The position numbers and the translations under genes were made by a program. Of a stretch of DNA of 17,489 nt, positions 1-6,636 are shown piece by piece. Position 1 is the stretch's first letter, and each line of letters starts with the position of its first letter. The stretch comes from Eutrophocola sp965662685 (GTDB lineage: Bacteria > Pseudomonadota > Gammaproteobacteria > Pseudomonadales > Pseudohongiellaceae), in the NCBI GenBank assembly GCA_965662685.1, contig CBFIIQ010000053.1, forward strand, positions 1 through 17,489, given 5' to 3'. The notes beneath the pieces were generated by a model that was given only the letters and a program-made list of their open reading frames with translations, was not told the origin of the DNA and made no database searches.

Positions 1-88
1 TTAAGCACTTCCTGCATTAAGCACTTCCTGCATTAAGCACTTCCTGCATTAAGCACTTCCTACATTAAGCACTTCCTACATTAAGCAC
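1..88. repeat. 16-bp tandem repeat array (truncated by window edge)
   Basis: Five full units and half a sixth of a 16-bp direct repeat (TTAAGCACTTCCTGCA) run without spacers from base 1. Units 1-3 are identical and units 4-5 carry the same G-to-A change near the 3' end. The half unit runs into a small palindrome (ACTGTGCTAACAGT, 91-104). The array lies just beyond the stop of mpl and probably extends left of the window, so total copy number is unknown. Confidence 0.9.
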
Positions 89-121
89 ACACTGTGCTAA
101 CAGTTTGTTCAATCAGTTCGC

Positions 122-1525
122 TCAGTGCCTTTTTGCCAGAGCCTCGGCCAGTCTCTGATGAATCCCTTCAAAGCCACCGTTGCTCATGATGATCACATGA
201 TCACCGGCAGCAGCCTCTTTCAGGACTTCATTAATTATCTCATCGGTATTCGACAAGCTGCAAAAATCGGTACCGGACTCATCACCAATGGCAACAAGAT
301 CCAGTTTTGTCGCTTCTGATTTATACCATATCACCAGATCTGCAGCGCCCAGAGATGCTGACAGTGTAGCTTGATGGTAGCCCATTTTCATCGTATTGGA
401 GCGTGCTTCTATCACACAAATCAGACGCCCGGATTCCCCGCTTTCATCAAGTCTTGCCCTGACGCCATCCAGCGTTGTCTTGATGGCAGTGGGATGGTGA
501 GCAAAATCATCATACAGTTTTACCCCGTCAAATTCGCCGAGCAACTCAAGTCTGCGTTTTACCCCGGCAAAAGCAGACAGTGCCTTGCAACCGTCCTGCA
601 GGGACACGCCAACATGACACGCGGCTGCCAGTGCGGCTACACCATTTTGGATATTGTGATTACCAAGCAAGTCCCACTTTACTTCGCCATCCACTTCACC
701 TTCAGCGCTGCTATAGCTTACCTTGAAATGCGCACCCTGTTTATCCAGGCACTGCACGCGCCATTGCGCCTGCGCATCATCACCAATAGTAAAAAACTGC
801 TGCGGGCACCATATACCTTTGGCAAATACCGCATCCAGATTAGCATTGTTAAGTGGCGCTATAACCAGGCCGCTTTGAGGAATGGTTTTTAACAAGTGAT
901 TGAACTGCGCCTGAATGGAAGCAAGATCCGGAAAAATATCCGCATGATCAAATTCCAGATTACCCAGGATAGCTGTTTTTGCGCGGTAGTGAATGAACTT
1001 GGAGCGCTTGTCGAAAAAGGCGCTGTCATATTCATCGGCCTCGATAACAAAAAAGGGGGCTTTACCAAGACGGGCAGAGGTAGAAAAGTTTTTTGGCACC
1101 CCACCTACCAGATAGCCGGGTTCCAGGCCGGCTGATTCCAGAATCCAGGTCAGCATGCTGGTGGTGGTGGTCTTGCCATGGGTTCCGGCCACAGCCAGCA
1201 CCCAGCGATCCTTCAATACATGATCCGAAAGCCATTGCGGTCCGGAACAATAGGGCAGGTTATTCTCAAGGATATATTCTACCGCTGGATTGCCACGTGA
1301 ACAGGTATTGCCTATGACAATCATGTCAGGGCTGTCAGCCTCGGGGCCGCTAAAATGGGCAGGATCCCAGCCCTGGCAAAGCGTGATGCCCTGCTCTTCC
1401 AGTTGCGTGCTCATCGGAGGATAAACGTTCTGATCGGAACCGGTAACGCTGTAACCCAGCTGCTTGGCCAATACCGCCAGCGAACCCATAAACGTGCCGC
1501 AAATTCCCAAGATATGTATATGCAT
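122..1525 (-). CDS. mpl: UDP-N-acetylmuramate:L-alanyl-gamma-D-glutamyl-meso-diaminopimelate ligase (Mpl)
   Basis: Murein-recycling ligase. It joins the recovered tripeptide L-Ala-gamma-D-Glu-meso-Dap to UDP-MurNAc in the cytoplasm using ATP, bypassing stepwise MurC/MurD/MurE addition. The 467-residue product has the usual Mpl length. The N-terminus (HIHILGICGTFMG) is the Mur-family nucleotide-binding fold, the ATP P-loop GTHGKTTTT is at residues 114-122, and the family blocks GNHNIQNG and YDDFAHHPTA follow in the central and C-terminal domains. The absence of a MurC signature and the 'GICGTFMGSLA' start favour Mpl over MurC. The ATG at 1525 gives a complete Rossmann N-terminus, but its Shine-Dalgarno sequence is weak. 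The gene stands alone: upstream is a 334-bp gap with REP-like repeats, and downstream is the 16-bp repeat array. Confidence 0.96.
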   Translation of the reverse strand: MHIHILGICGTFMGSLAVLAKQLGYSVTGSDQNVYPPMSTQLEEQGITLCQGWDPAHFSGPEADSPDMIVIGNTCSRGNPAVEYILENNLPYCSGPQWLSDHVLKDRWVLAVAGTHGKTTTTSMLTWILESAGLEPGYLVGGVPKNFSTSARLGKAPFFVIEADEYDSAFFDKRSKFIHYRAKTAILGNLEFDHADIFPDLASIQAQFNHLLKTIPQSGLVIAPLNNANLDAVFAKGIWCPQQFFTIGDDAQAQWRVQCLDKQGAHFKVSYSSAEGEVDGEVKWDLLGNHNIQNGVAALAAACHVGVSLQDGCKALSAFAGVKRRLELLGEFDGVKLYDDFAHHPTAIKTTLDGVRARLDESGESGRLICVIEARSNTMKMGYHQATLSASLGAADLVIWYKSEATKLDLVAIGDESGTDFCSLSNTDEIINEVLKEAAAGDHVIIMSNGGFEGIHQRLAEALAKRH

Positions 1526-1650
1526 AAAGTGATTGTCTCAAATGACCATGACGCTAGCCACATAATGCCGGGAATCTTTTAAAGATTGAATTGATTGATC
1601 AGAAATAGACAAAGTTCTGACAGTATCAAGGTGTATTGTATTCTCTGGAC

Positions 1651-1735
1651 CGGTAGACGCTGCGCTTTTCCGACTTACCTGGCTACCTGGCTTCGAAAAA
1701 TATGCAGGACAGAAAAGCGCAGCGTCTTCTGCCGA
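1651..1735. repeat. Inverted pair of REP-like elements (BIME-like)
   Basis: AGACGCTGCGCTTTTC at 1655-1670 recurs as its exact reverse complement at 1712-1727, 41 bp apart. Each arm continues as a REP-like unit (…TTCCGACTTACC on the left). Related units occur at 4098-4128, 7521-7545 and 7567-7601. The pair occupies the 334-bp gap between the divergent mpl and phosphofructokinase genes. The rest of that gap shows no further gene or structure I can support. Confidence 0.75.
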
Positions 1736-1859
1736 TAAATATAACGTATTGACTGAATCACTTAAAAGGGATCAACATGGCCATGAGAGCACCCCATCAA
1801 TCCTGTCTTAGCCTGCAAAGATTCAGTAGAATAGCTGCATCAATTTTTTGGAGAAGTGT

Positions 1860-3116
1860 ATGTCCGGAAACAATATCTTCTATGCCCAGTCAGGCGGCGT
1901 TACCGCAGTAATCAACGCATCAGCGTGCGGCGTTATTGAGACCGCAAGAGCCCATCCTGAATTTGGTAAAGTCTATGCCGGTCGCAATGGCATCATTGGC
2001 GCCCTGCGCGAAGAGCTCATTGATACCAGCCTGGAAAGCGAAGCTACTATTGCTGCCCTTCGTCATACACCAGCAGGGGCTTTTGGTTCCTGCCGCTACA
2101 AACTGAAAAGTGTCGAAGAAAACCGGGCCGAATACGAACGCCTGATAGAAGTCTTCAAAGCCCATGAAATAGGCTATTTCTTTTATAATGGTGGTGGTGA
2201 TTCCCAGGACACCGCGCACAAGGTGAGCCAGCTCAGCCAGGAGATTAATTACCCCATTACCTGTATCGGTATCCCAAAAACGGTGGACAATGACCTGCCC
2301 ATTACTGACAACTGCCCCGGTTTTGGCTCAGTAGCCAAATACGTGGCAGTCTCAATTCGTGAAGCCGGGCTCGATGTCGCCTCCATGTGTGAAAGCTCCA
2401 CTAAAATCTTTGTCATGGAGGTCATGGGACGTCATGCTGGCTGGATTGCCGGGGCAGCTGGACTCGCCGCCGAACAGGAAGGTGACGCGCCTCATCTCAT
2501 CATCTTTCCGGAAATCCCTTTTGACAAGGACGCCTTTCTTGCCAAAACAAAAGCCTGTGTCGAAAAATATGGCTATTGCGCCATAGTGGTTTCCGAAGGC
2601 GCCCACTATGAAGACGGCAGTTTCCTGGCAGATCAGGGTACTACTGATGCTTTTGGTCATGCCCAGCTTGGCGGCGTTGCGCCGGCTCTGGCGAATATGG
2701 TGAAAGAGGCTCTGGGGTATAAATTCCATTGGGCCGTCTCGGACTATCTGCAGCGTGCAGCCCGCCATATTGCATCGGCAACCGATGTGGAGCAGGCTTA
2801 TGCCATGGGCAAGGCCGCTGTCGAATTTGCCCTGGCCGGAAAAAATGCTGTCATGCCTACAGTGGTGAGGGACAGCTCATCTCCTTACCAGTGGCACATT
2901 GGTGAAGCCGCACTGGCCGACGTCGCCAATATTGAGAAGAAAATGCCAAGGGATTTTATTACCCAGGATGGATTTGGTATTACCGATGCCGCGAAGGAAT
3001 ATTTTGCGCCACTGATTCTCGGTGAAGATTATCCCCCTTACAAGAATGGCCTGCCGGATTATGCCAGGCTAAAAAAACAAACAATCGAAAAAAAACTGCC
3101 TGACTGGTCAGAATAG
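1860..3116 (+). CDS. pfp: Pyrophosphate-dependent 6-phosphofructokinase
   Basis: Phosphorylates fructose-6-phosphate to fructose-1,6-bisphosphate in glycolysis. The sequence predicts pyrophosphate rather than ATP as donor, which makes the step reversible. In the 418-residue product, GGGDSQDT (111-118) places Asp where ATP enzymes have the Gly of GGDGS. PKTVDND (139-145) has Lys where ATP enzymes have Gly (PGTIDND). Both substitutions are the recognised marks of PPi dependence. MGRHAGW (189-195) is the sugar-phosphate-binding motif. I chose the ATG at 1860 because GGAG sits six bases upstream; an in-frame TTG at 1848 would add four residues across that ribosome-binding site. The gene precedes the AEC permease by 51 bp on the same strand, so the two may be co-transcribed. 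Donor specificity is inferred from motifs and not shown. Confidence 0.93.
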   Translation: MSGNNIFYAQSGGVTAVINASACGVIETARAHPEFGKVYAGRNGIIGALREELIDTSLESEATIAALRHTPAGAFGSCRYKLKSVEENRAEYERLIEVFKAHEIGYFFYNGGGDSQDTAHKVSQLSQEINYPITCIGIPKTVDNDLPITDNCPGFGSVAKYVAVSIREAGLDVASMCESSTKIFVMEVMGRHAGWIAGAAGLAAEQEGDAPHLIIFPEIPFDKDAFLAKTKACVEKYGYCAIVVSEGAHYEDGSFLADQGTTDAFGHAQLGGVAPALANMVKEALGYKFHWAVSDYLQRAARHIASATDVEQAYAMGKAAVEFALAGKNAVMPTVVRDSSSPYQWHIGEAALADVANIEKKMPRDFITQDGFGITDAAKEYFAPLILGEDYPPYKNGLPDYARLKKQTIEKKLPDWSE

Positions 3117-3167
3117 AATTACAACTTTAATGATCAGTTAGTCGGCACACTCCGGCGGAATACATTT

Positions 3168-4046
3168 ATGCTCTACGATATTTTTTCCATTATCTCGCCG
3201 GTCTTTGTCTGCGCCATGATTGGCTATACCTGGGTCAAACAGGGCCACCCTTTTGAAACCCAGTTTGTCTCGCGGCTGGTAATAAACATCGGCGCACCCT
3301 GCCTCATTTTTTCCACCTTTATGGATATTGAACTGGAGCAGGATGCCTTTCTCTCCATGGCGGGAGCAGCATTTATAACCATGTTGATTTTCGGTCTGGT
3401 TGGTTTTGTTATCCTGAAAATATTCAAGCTCGACCAGCGCGCTTTTCTGCCCAGCCAGATTTTTCCCAATGTCGGCAACATGGGATTGCCCCTTTGCCTG
3501 CTGGCCTTTGGTGATGAAGGTCTGGCTCTTGGATTGACCTACTTTACCGTTAATATTGTGTTTGGCTTTACGGTAGGAATGTCTATTTCTTCCGGCAAAA
3601 TGTCTGGCAAGGAACTGATGACAAACCCCATGTTCTGGACTGTCATTGTTACCGTCAGCCTTATGTTTTCCGGCATAAAATCACCCGCCTGGCTCTATAA
3701 CACCACCAACCTGATTGGCGGGCTCACCATTCCAATGATGCTGATAGCCCTGGGCGTCTCTCTGGCGCAATTCAAAATTACCAGTTTGACCCGCAGTATT
3801 TCGCTGTCTGCCTTACGTCTTGGATTGGGCTTTATAACAGGTAATGTGATTGCCTCACTAATGGGACTGGAGGGCGCTGCAAAAGGGGTATTAATTATGC
3901 AATGCTCAATGCCGGTTGCCGTATTCGCCTACCTGTTTGCCATGCGTTACGACCGCCAGCCCCAGGAAGTCGCAGCGACAGTGGTCATCTCCACTGTAAT
4001 GTCTTTCCTGCTTTTACCAGCGCTGCTTTGGTACGTACTGCCTTAA
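3168..4046 (+). CDS. AEC family (auxin efflux carrier-like) membrane transporter
   Basis: A 292-residue hydrophobic protein of the AEC/membrane transport protein family. Bacterial members export or exchange small organic acids such as malate or malonate across the inner membrane. About ten hydrophobic segments span the whole chain, starting at residue 5 (IFSIISPVFVCAMIGY) and ending at the C-terminus (MSFLLLPALLWYVLP). The central NVGNMGLPL motif in the fourth or fifth helix and the paired helix-breaking prolines are typical of AEC proteins. Length is close to the family norm of about 300. The start ATG at 3168 is preceded by a modest GGCGGAA sequence. The gene follows the phosphofructokinase by 51 bp. 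Its substrate cannot be read from the sequence. The stop codon is followed at once by a 7-bp repeat array and a hairpin. Confidence 0.88.
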   Translation: MLYDIFSIISPVFVCAMIGYTWVKQGHPFETQFVSRLVINIGAPCLIFSTFMDIELEQDAFLSMAGAAFITMLIFGLVGFVILKIFKLDQRAFLPSQIFPNVGNMGLPLCLLAFGDEGLALGLTYFTVNIVFGFTVGMSISSGKMSGKELMTNPMFWTVIVTVSLMFSGIKSPAWLYNTTNLIGGLTIPMMLIALGVSLAQFKITSLTRSISLSALRLGLGFITGNVIASLMGLEGAAKGVLIMQCSMPVAVFAYLFAMRYDRQPQEVAATVVISTVMSFLLLPALLWYVLP

Positions 4047-4074
4047 CTGCAGTCACAAGTTACAAGTCACAAAA
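4047..4074. repeat. Heptamer array A, abutting the AEC stop codon
   Basis: Four consecutive 7-bp units (CTGCAGT, CACAAGT, TACAAGT, CACAAAA) start on the base after the TAA of the AEC transporter gene. The reverse complement reads as ACTTGTG/ACTTGTA units, the same family as arrays at 4157-4205, 4260-4294 and 16215-16270 but in the opposite orientation. Confidence 0.75.
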
Positions 4075-4097
4075 AAGGCGACTAAATTAGTCGCCTT
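4071..4097 (-). terminator. Rho-independent terminator for ribH
   Basis: A perfect inverted repeat GGCGACTAAATTAGTCGCC (4077-4095) extends by AA/TT on each side. Read on the minus strand it is followed by six T residues (4076-4071), the classic intrinsic terminator form. It would end transcripts coming leftward from ribH. In the rightward direction the stem lacks a long T tract, so it would be a weaker stop for the AEC gene. Confidence 0.75.
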
Positions 4098-4128
4098 GTC
4101 GGATGGCGCTGCGCTTATCCGACCTACA
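4098..4128 (+). repeat. REP-like palindromic element
   Basis: GTCGGAT at 4098-4104 pairs with ATCCGAC at 4117-4123 around a GC-rich loop, followed by the tail CTACA. The stem sequence and tail match the element at 7567-7601 and resemble the general pattern of enterobacterial REP sequences. It lies between the ribH/AEC terminator and heptamer array B. Confidence 0.75.
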
Positions 4129-4156
4129 AAAACCATTGAAGCTCTGGGTAGTGGTT

Positions 4157-4205
4157 GCTTGTCTCTTGTGACTTGAAACTTGTAACTTGAAACTTGTAAC
4201 TAAAT
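4157..4205. repeat. Heptamer array B (ACTTGNR units)
   Basis: Seven units in strict 7-bp register: GCTTGTC, TCTTGTG, then ACTTGAA and ACTTGTA alternating twice, then ACTAAAT. The alternation suggests a 14-bp higher-order duplication of a degenerate heptamer. Confidence 0.85.
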
Positions 4206-4216
4206 TAAACCGCCCA

Positions 4217-4251
4217 CCTTTATCCTTTATCTTTTTTCCTTTATCTGACTT
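4217..4251. repeat. Heptamer array C (CCTTTAT units)
   Basis: CCTTTAT, CCTTTAT, CTTTTTT, CCTTTAT, CTGACTT are in strict 7-bp register just downstream of the ribH stop codon. The unit differs from arrays A, B, D and H but matches the array at 5148-5175 and, as reverse complement, the one at 5034-5054. Confidence 0.8.
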
Positions 4252-4252
4252 T

Positions 4253-4726
4253 TTACGCAACCTGTGACTTGTGACTTGCAACTTGTGACTGCAGAAGCAC
4301 GGCTGCTGCATCCGCCGCTTCGCGACCCTTGATAAGCATATGATCAAAGAAAAATTTCTGATGTTCTGCATTTTCCTCATCAAAGTCTTTCGGTGTGAGT
4401 ACTGCCGACAACACCGGTTTATCCAGTTCCAGCTGCACTTGCATGAGAGCACTGACAACCGACTGAGCTACAAATTCGTGCCGGTAGATTCCGCCATCTA
4501 CAACAAAGCCAGAGGCCACGGCAATTTCGTAATCACCCGAGGCAAGTAATTGTTTACATTTAAGGGGAATTTCAAAAGCACCTGGCAACCTGAAAAAATC
4601 CACCTGACTTTCTGCAATGCCCAGCTCTGCCAGACGCGCGACAAAACCTTCACGACAGCGATCAACAATATCAGCATGCCAACTGGCCTGGATGAAAGCG
4701 ATTCTTCCGGAAGAATAAGTACCCAT
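4253..4726 (-). CDS. ribH: 6,7-dimethyl-8-ribityllumazine synthase, RibH2-like
   Basis: Condenses 5-amino-6-ribitylamino-uracil with 3,4-dihydroxy-2-butanone 4-phosphate to make lumazine, the penultimate step of riboflavin synthesis. The 157-residue product shows RIAFIQASWH near the N-terminus, FFRLPGAFEIP (44-54), the GGIYRHEFV block with a candidate catalytic His83, and KGREAADAA near the C-terminus. The tryptophan in ASWH and the YRHEFVAQ block resemble the RibH2 branch known from Brucella and Mesorhizobium more than classic RibH (RGxTxH). The ATG at 4726 is chosen because AAAGGAG lies eight bases upstream; the frame stays open to 4783 without a better start. The gene stands alone with a complete FMN riboswitch in its leader. 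Its last codons overlap a 7-bp repeat array and encode SQVASHKSQVA, an unusual repeated tail. Confidence 0.93.
   Translation of the reverse strand: MGTYSSGRIAFIQASWHADIVDRCREGFVARLAELGIAESQVDFFRLPGAFEIPLKCKQLLASGDYEIAVASGFVVDGGIYRHEFVAQSVVSALMQVQLELDKPVLSAVLTPKDFDEENAEHQKFFFDHMLIKGREAADAAAVLLQSQVASHKSQVA
4260..4294. repeat. Heptamer array D inside the 3' end of ribH
   Basis: ACCTGTG, ACTTGTG, ACTTGCA, ACTTGTG, ACTGCAG are in strict 7-bp register on the plus strand and lie within the ribH reading frame. Because three units equal seven codons, the encoded tail repeats as SQVASHK then SQVA. The ACTTGTGACTGCAG end matches array A in inverted orientation. Confidence 0.85.
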
Positions 4727-4830
4727 GATTTTGCTCCTTTTATATTTCCATTCGGAGCATCGATAGAAAAACACGCAATGCACACAGCAGGACGCTGCAT
4801 GCTGTTTACATAAAAACAGTCAACGCGTTC

Positions 4831-4980
4831 ATTCTCTCTCATCCGGACTTTAACCGTCGGCTTTGGAATCTCACCAAATCTGCTGACCCTGAACAAACCT
4901 GTTCAGGCGCTCGCGGGCTTAACAGTCGTAATAAAAAACTGTCTTACCGCCGGTAGGGAATTACACCCTGCCCCGAGAAT
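4831..4980 (-). promoter_or_regulatory. FMN riboswitch (RFN element) in the ribH leader
   Basis: The minus strand carries the conserved RFN core in order: GGGCAGGGTG near the 5' end, ATTCCCTACCGGCGGT, AGCCCGCGAGCG, GGTCAGCAGATTTGGTGAG, TTCCAAAGCCGACGGT, and AAAGTCCGGATGAGAGAG at the 3' end. The closing P1 helix forms from ATTCTC (4980-4975) and GAGAAT (4836-4831). FMN binding to this aptamer is known to shut off riboflavin genes. The 104-base stretch between the aptamer and the ribH ATG holds two small, mutually exclusive hairpins (4784-4805 and 4802-4819), but neither is followed directly by a T tract. Whether control is by attenuation or by blocking translation is therefore unclear. Confidence 0.97.
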
Positions 4981-4986
4981 TGCGCA

Positions 4987-5015
4987 ATTCTACAATATCG
5001 GAAGCCGCAGGTCAC
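4987..5015 (-). promoter_or_regulatory. Predicted sigma-70 promoter of ribH
   Basis: On the minus strand, GTGACC (5015-5010) and TAGAAT (4992-4987) form a -35/-10 pair with the ideal 17-bp spacer. Transcription would begin close to base 4980, exactly at the 5' end of the FMN aptamer. Position relative to the riboswitch is the main support. Confidence 0.65.
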
Positions 5016-5033
5016 GGAGAAGGAATCGGGATT

Positions 5034-5054
5034 AAAGATAAAGGATAAAGGCGA
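5034..5054. repeat. Heptamer array E (AAGGATA units)
   Basis: AAAGATA, AAGGATA, AAGGCGA are in 7-bp register just upstream of the ribH promoter. The units are the reverse complement of the CCTTTAT family (arrays C and F). The array is short, so it is recognised mainly by likeness to its neighbours. Confidence 0.6.
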
Positions 5055-5147
5055 CCCCGCTATCCGACAGAGCAAAGTATCGGCCGACAAGATAATAGAT
5101 ACAGGCACGTAGGCGAATAATTACAAACAAAGATGAAATTTTAGCTC

Positions 5148-5175
5148 CCTTTATCCTTTTTCCTTTATCCGCCCC
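5148..5175. repeat. Heptamer array F, abutting the pdxH stop codon
   Basis: CCTTTAT, CCTTTTT, CCTTTAT, CCGCCCC are in 7-bp register and end on the base next to the pdxH stop codon (5176-5178). This is the same unit family as the array just downstream of ribH (4217-4251). Confidence 0.75.
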
Positions 5176-5814
5176 TCAAGGCGCCAGCCGCTCAATCTCC
5201 CACTCCCCATCACCTTGCAGTCTGTATTCAAAGCGATCATGCAAACGATGTTCACCACCCTGCCAGAATTCTATTTCATGAGGTCTGACGCGGATACCCC
5301 CCCAGAAATCCGGCAATGGGACTTCCCCTTCTGAAAACTTTTCCTTCATGTGGGCCAGTTGTGTCATCAGAAAATCCCGTGAAGAAATTTTTCGGCTCTG
5401 ATCAGAGGCCCAGGCCGCCAGCTGGCTGTCGCGGGGGCGGGAGAGAAAGTATTTTAGCGATTCAGCGGCCGATATTTTCTCCGCACGACCACAGATTTTG
5501 ACCTGGCGTTCGAGAGCATTCCACGGAAACAATAGACTAACGCGGTTATTTTCCGCGATCTCATCGGCCTTGCGGCTGCCGTAGTTGGTGTAAAAAACAA
5601 AACCCACTTCATCCAGATGTTTCAACAGAACAATTCGCTGCGATGGCTGACCTACAGAAGAAACCGTGCTGACTACCATTGCGGTGGGGTCGATCAAATC
5701 AGATTGCACTACCTGATTCAGCCAGGTCTCGAATTGGGTCAGAGGATTGGCATGCAGATCGTCCCGACGCAAACCGCCCTGTACATATTCGCGCCTGAAA
5801 TTTTCAATATCCAT
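5176..5814 (-). CDS. pdxH: Pyridoxamine/pyridoxine 5'-phosphate oxidase
   Basis: FMN-dependent oxidase that converts pyridoxine or pyridoxamine 5'-phosphate to pyridoxal 5'-phosphate, the last step of vitamin B6 synthesis and salvage, in the cytoplasm. The 212-residue product matches the family length. Visible signatures are SRKADEI (80-86) in the FMN-binding region, RPRDSQLAAWAS (126-137), the FWGG…RPHEIEFWQG block (170-186) and RLHDR (190-194), which carries the Arg and His that contact PLP. The ATG at 5814 gives the expected N-terminus, with only a weak Shine-Dalgarno sequence. It lies 17 bp downstream of the MORN-repeat gene on the same strand, so the two are probably co-transcribed. The downstream edge coincides with a 7-bp repeat array. 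Confidence 0.96.
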   Translation of the reverse strand: MDIENFRREYVQGGLRRDDLHANPLTQFETWLNQVVQSDLIDPTAMVVSTVSSVGQPSQRIVLLKHLDEVGFVFYTNYGSRKADEIAENNRVSLLFPWNALERQVKICGRAEKISAAESLKYFLSRPRDSQLAAWASDQSRKISSRDFLMTQLAHMKEKFSEGEVPLPDFWGGIRVRPHEIEFWQGGEHRLHDRFEYRLQGDGEWEIERLAP

Positions 5815-5831
5815 CGTTGGGTTATTCCATT

Positions 5832-6440
5832 CTAGAACTGGAAGCGTTCATCATAAATGCGCTTGTCGAATTCAAAGGTACGCCATGCCTTGTGGCCGGT
5901 ACCATAATCGAAATAACCACGTCCGTTTTTCTTGTTGGCCGCCCACTTACCTACATATAAAGTACCATCTTCCCAGCGATATGTTCCTTCACCATAGAAG
6001 ACATCATTTTTGAATTCGCCAGAGTAATTTTCTGTAGTGTTCTTGAGGGTGTTTTCGGTAAATCGCCCCTCGCGGTAATTTTCTACATTAAAAGCCTGCA
6101 TACCCATACCATTGCGACGATCATTGCGCCAGTTACCCATGTAGACATCACCTTCATCATTCCACAAGGTGCCACGCCCATGTTTCTTGCCTGTCATGAA
6201 ACGACCTTCATAAATCTCCCCTTCTTCATGGAATGTCAGACGCCCAAAGCCATGGAATTTGCCATTCACAAAATCCCCACGATAAGTCCTTAGCCCTCTT
6301 TCTGTTTCTTCCACAAGGGTTCCATTACCATTGACACAATCGCCACTGATACAACCCAGTTCATCATTCTTTGCAGCCTCAACACTTACTGCAAAAAAGA
6401 GTGTCATCAGCAATACAGTCCAACAATTTGGATTGCGCAT
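5832..6440 (-). CDS. Secreted MORN-repeat protein
   Basis: A 202-residue protein with a hydrophobic N-terminal signal peptide (about residues 1-22, likely cut after SVEA) followed by at least five MORN repeats near residues 53-70, 77-95, 100-118, 139-157 and 162-179. Each has the pattern YxGxFxxGxxxGxGxxxF. MORN repeats form an elongated beta sheet and serve in protein or lipid binding, but no enzymatic domain is present and the role is unknown. The start at 6440 is chosen because AAAGGAG lies just upstream and it places the signal peptide at the N-terminus; an ATG at 6488 would put 16 charged residues before it. Two Cys (30, 35) near the mature N-terminus could form a disulfide in the periplasm. 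The gene immediately precedes pdxH. Confidence 0.88.
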   Translation of the reverse strand: MRNPNCWTVLLMTLFFAVSVEAAKNDELGCISGDCVNGNGTLVEETERGLRTYRGDFVNGKFHGFGRLTFHEEGEIYEGRFMTGKKHGRGTLWNDEGDVYMGNWRNDRRNGMGMQAFNVENYREGRFTENTLKNTTENYSGEFKNDVFYGEGTYRWEDGTLYVGKWAANKKNGRGYFDYGTGHKAWRTFEFDKRIYDERFQF

Positions 6441-6636
6441 GTCTGCTCCTTTTCCTCTGAATACTTTAATATTTTTCAATTTCATCAATAAATGTATGGC
6501 GATTGTAGCGAATATTTCAAGGCAGGCCTAACCAGACTGGTCGGGATACGCTCAAGAGCTGAACGTGGATTAAAACGGAGTGCTGAAAACTTGCCTGATG
6601 GGTTTATGCTGCGAAGAACACGAAAACGAATAAACT

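Noticed and set aside
1..88. CRISPR array
   Set aside because: The 16-bp repeats are directly adjacent with no spacers and no cas gene is present.
371..892. 173-codon open frame on the plus strand inside mpl
   Set aside because: It lies antisense to a clearly recognised ligase, shows no domain, and follows from codon bias of the real gene.
4498..4896. 132-codon minus-strand frame overlapping ribH and the riboswitch
   Set aside because: It runs through the FMN aptamer and out of frame through ribH; both are firmly identified.
5064..5092. Further REP-like element
   Set aside because: TATCCGAC and GGCCGACA are present, but in the same orientation, so no stem forms; at most a decayed remnant.
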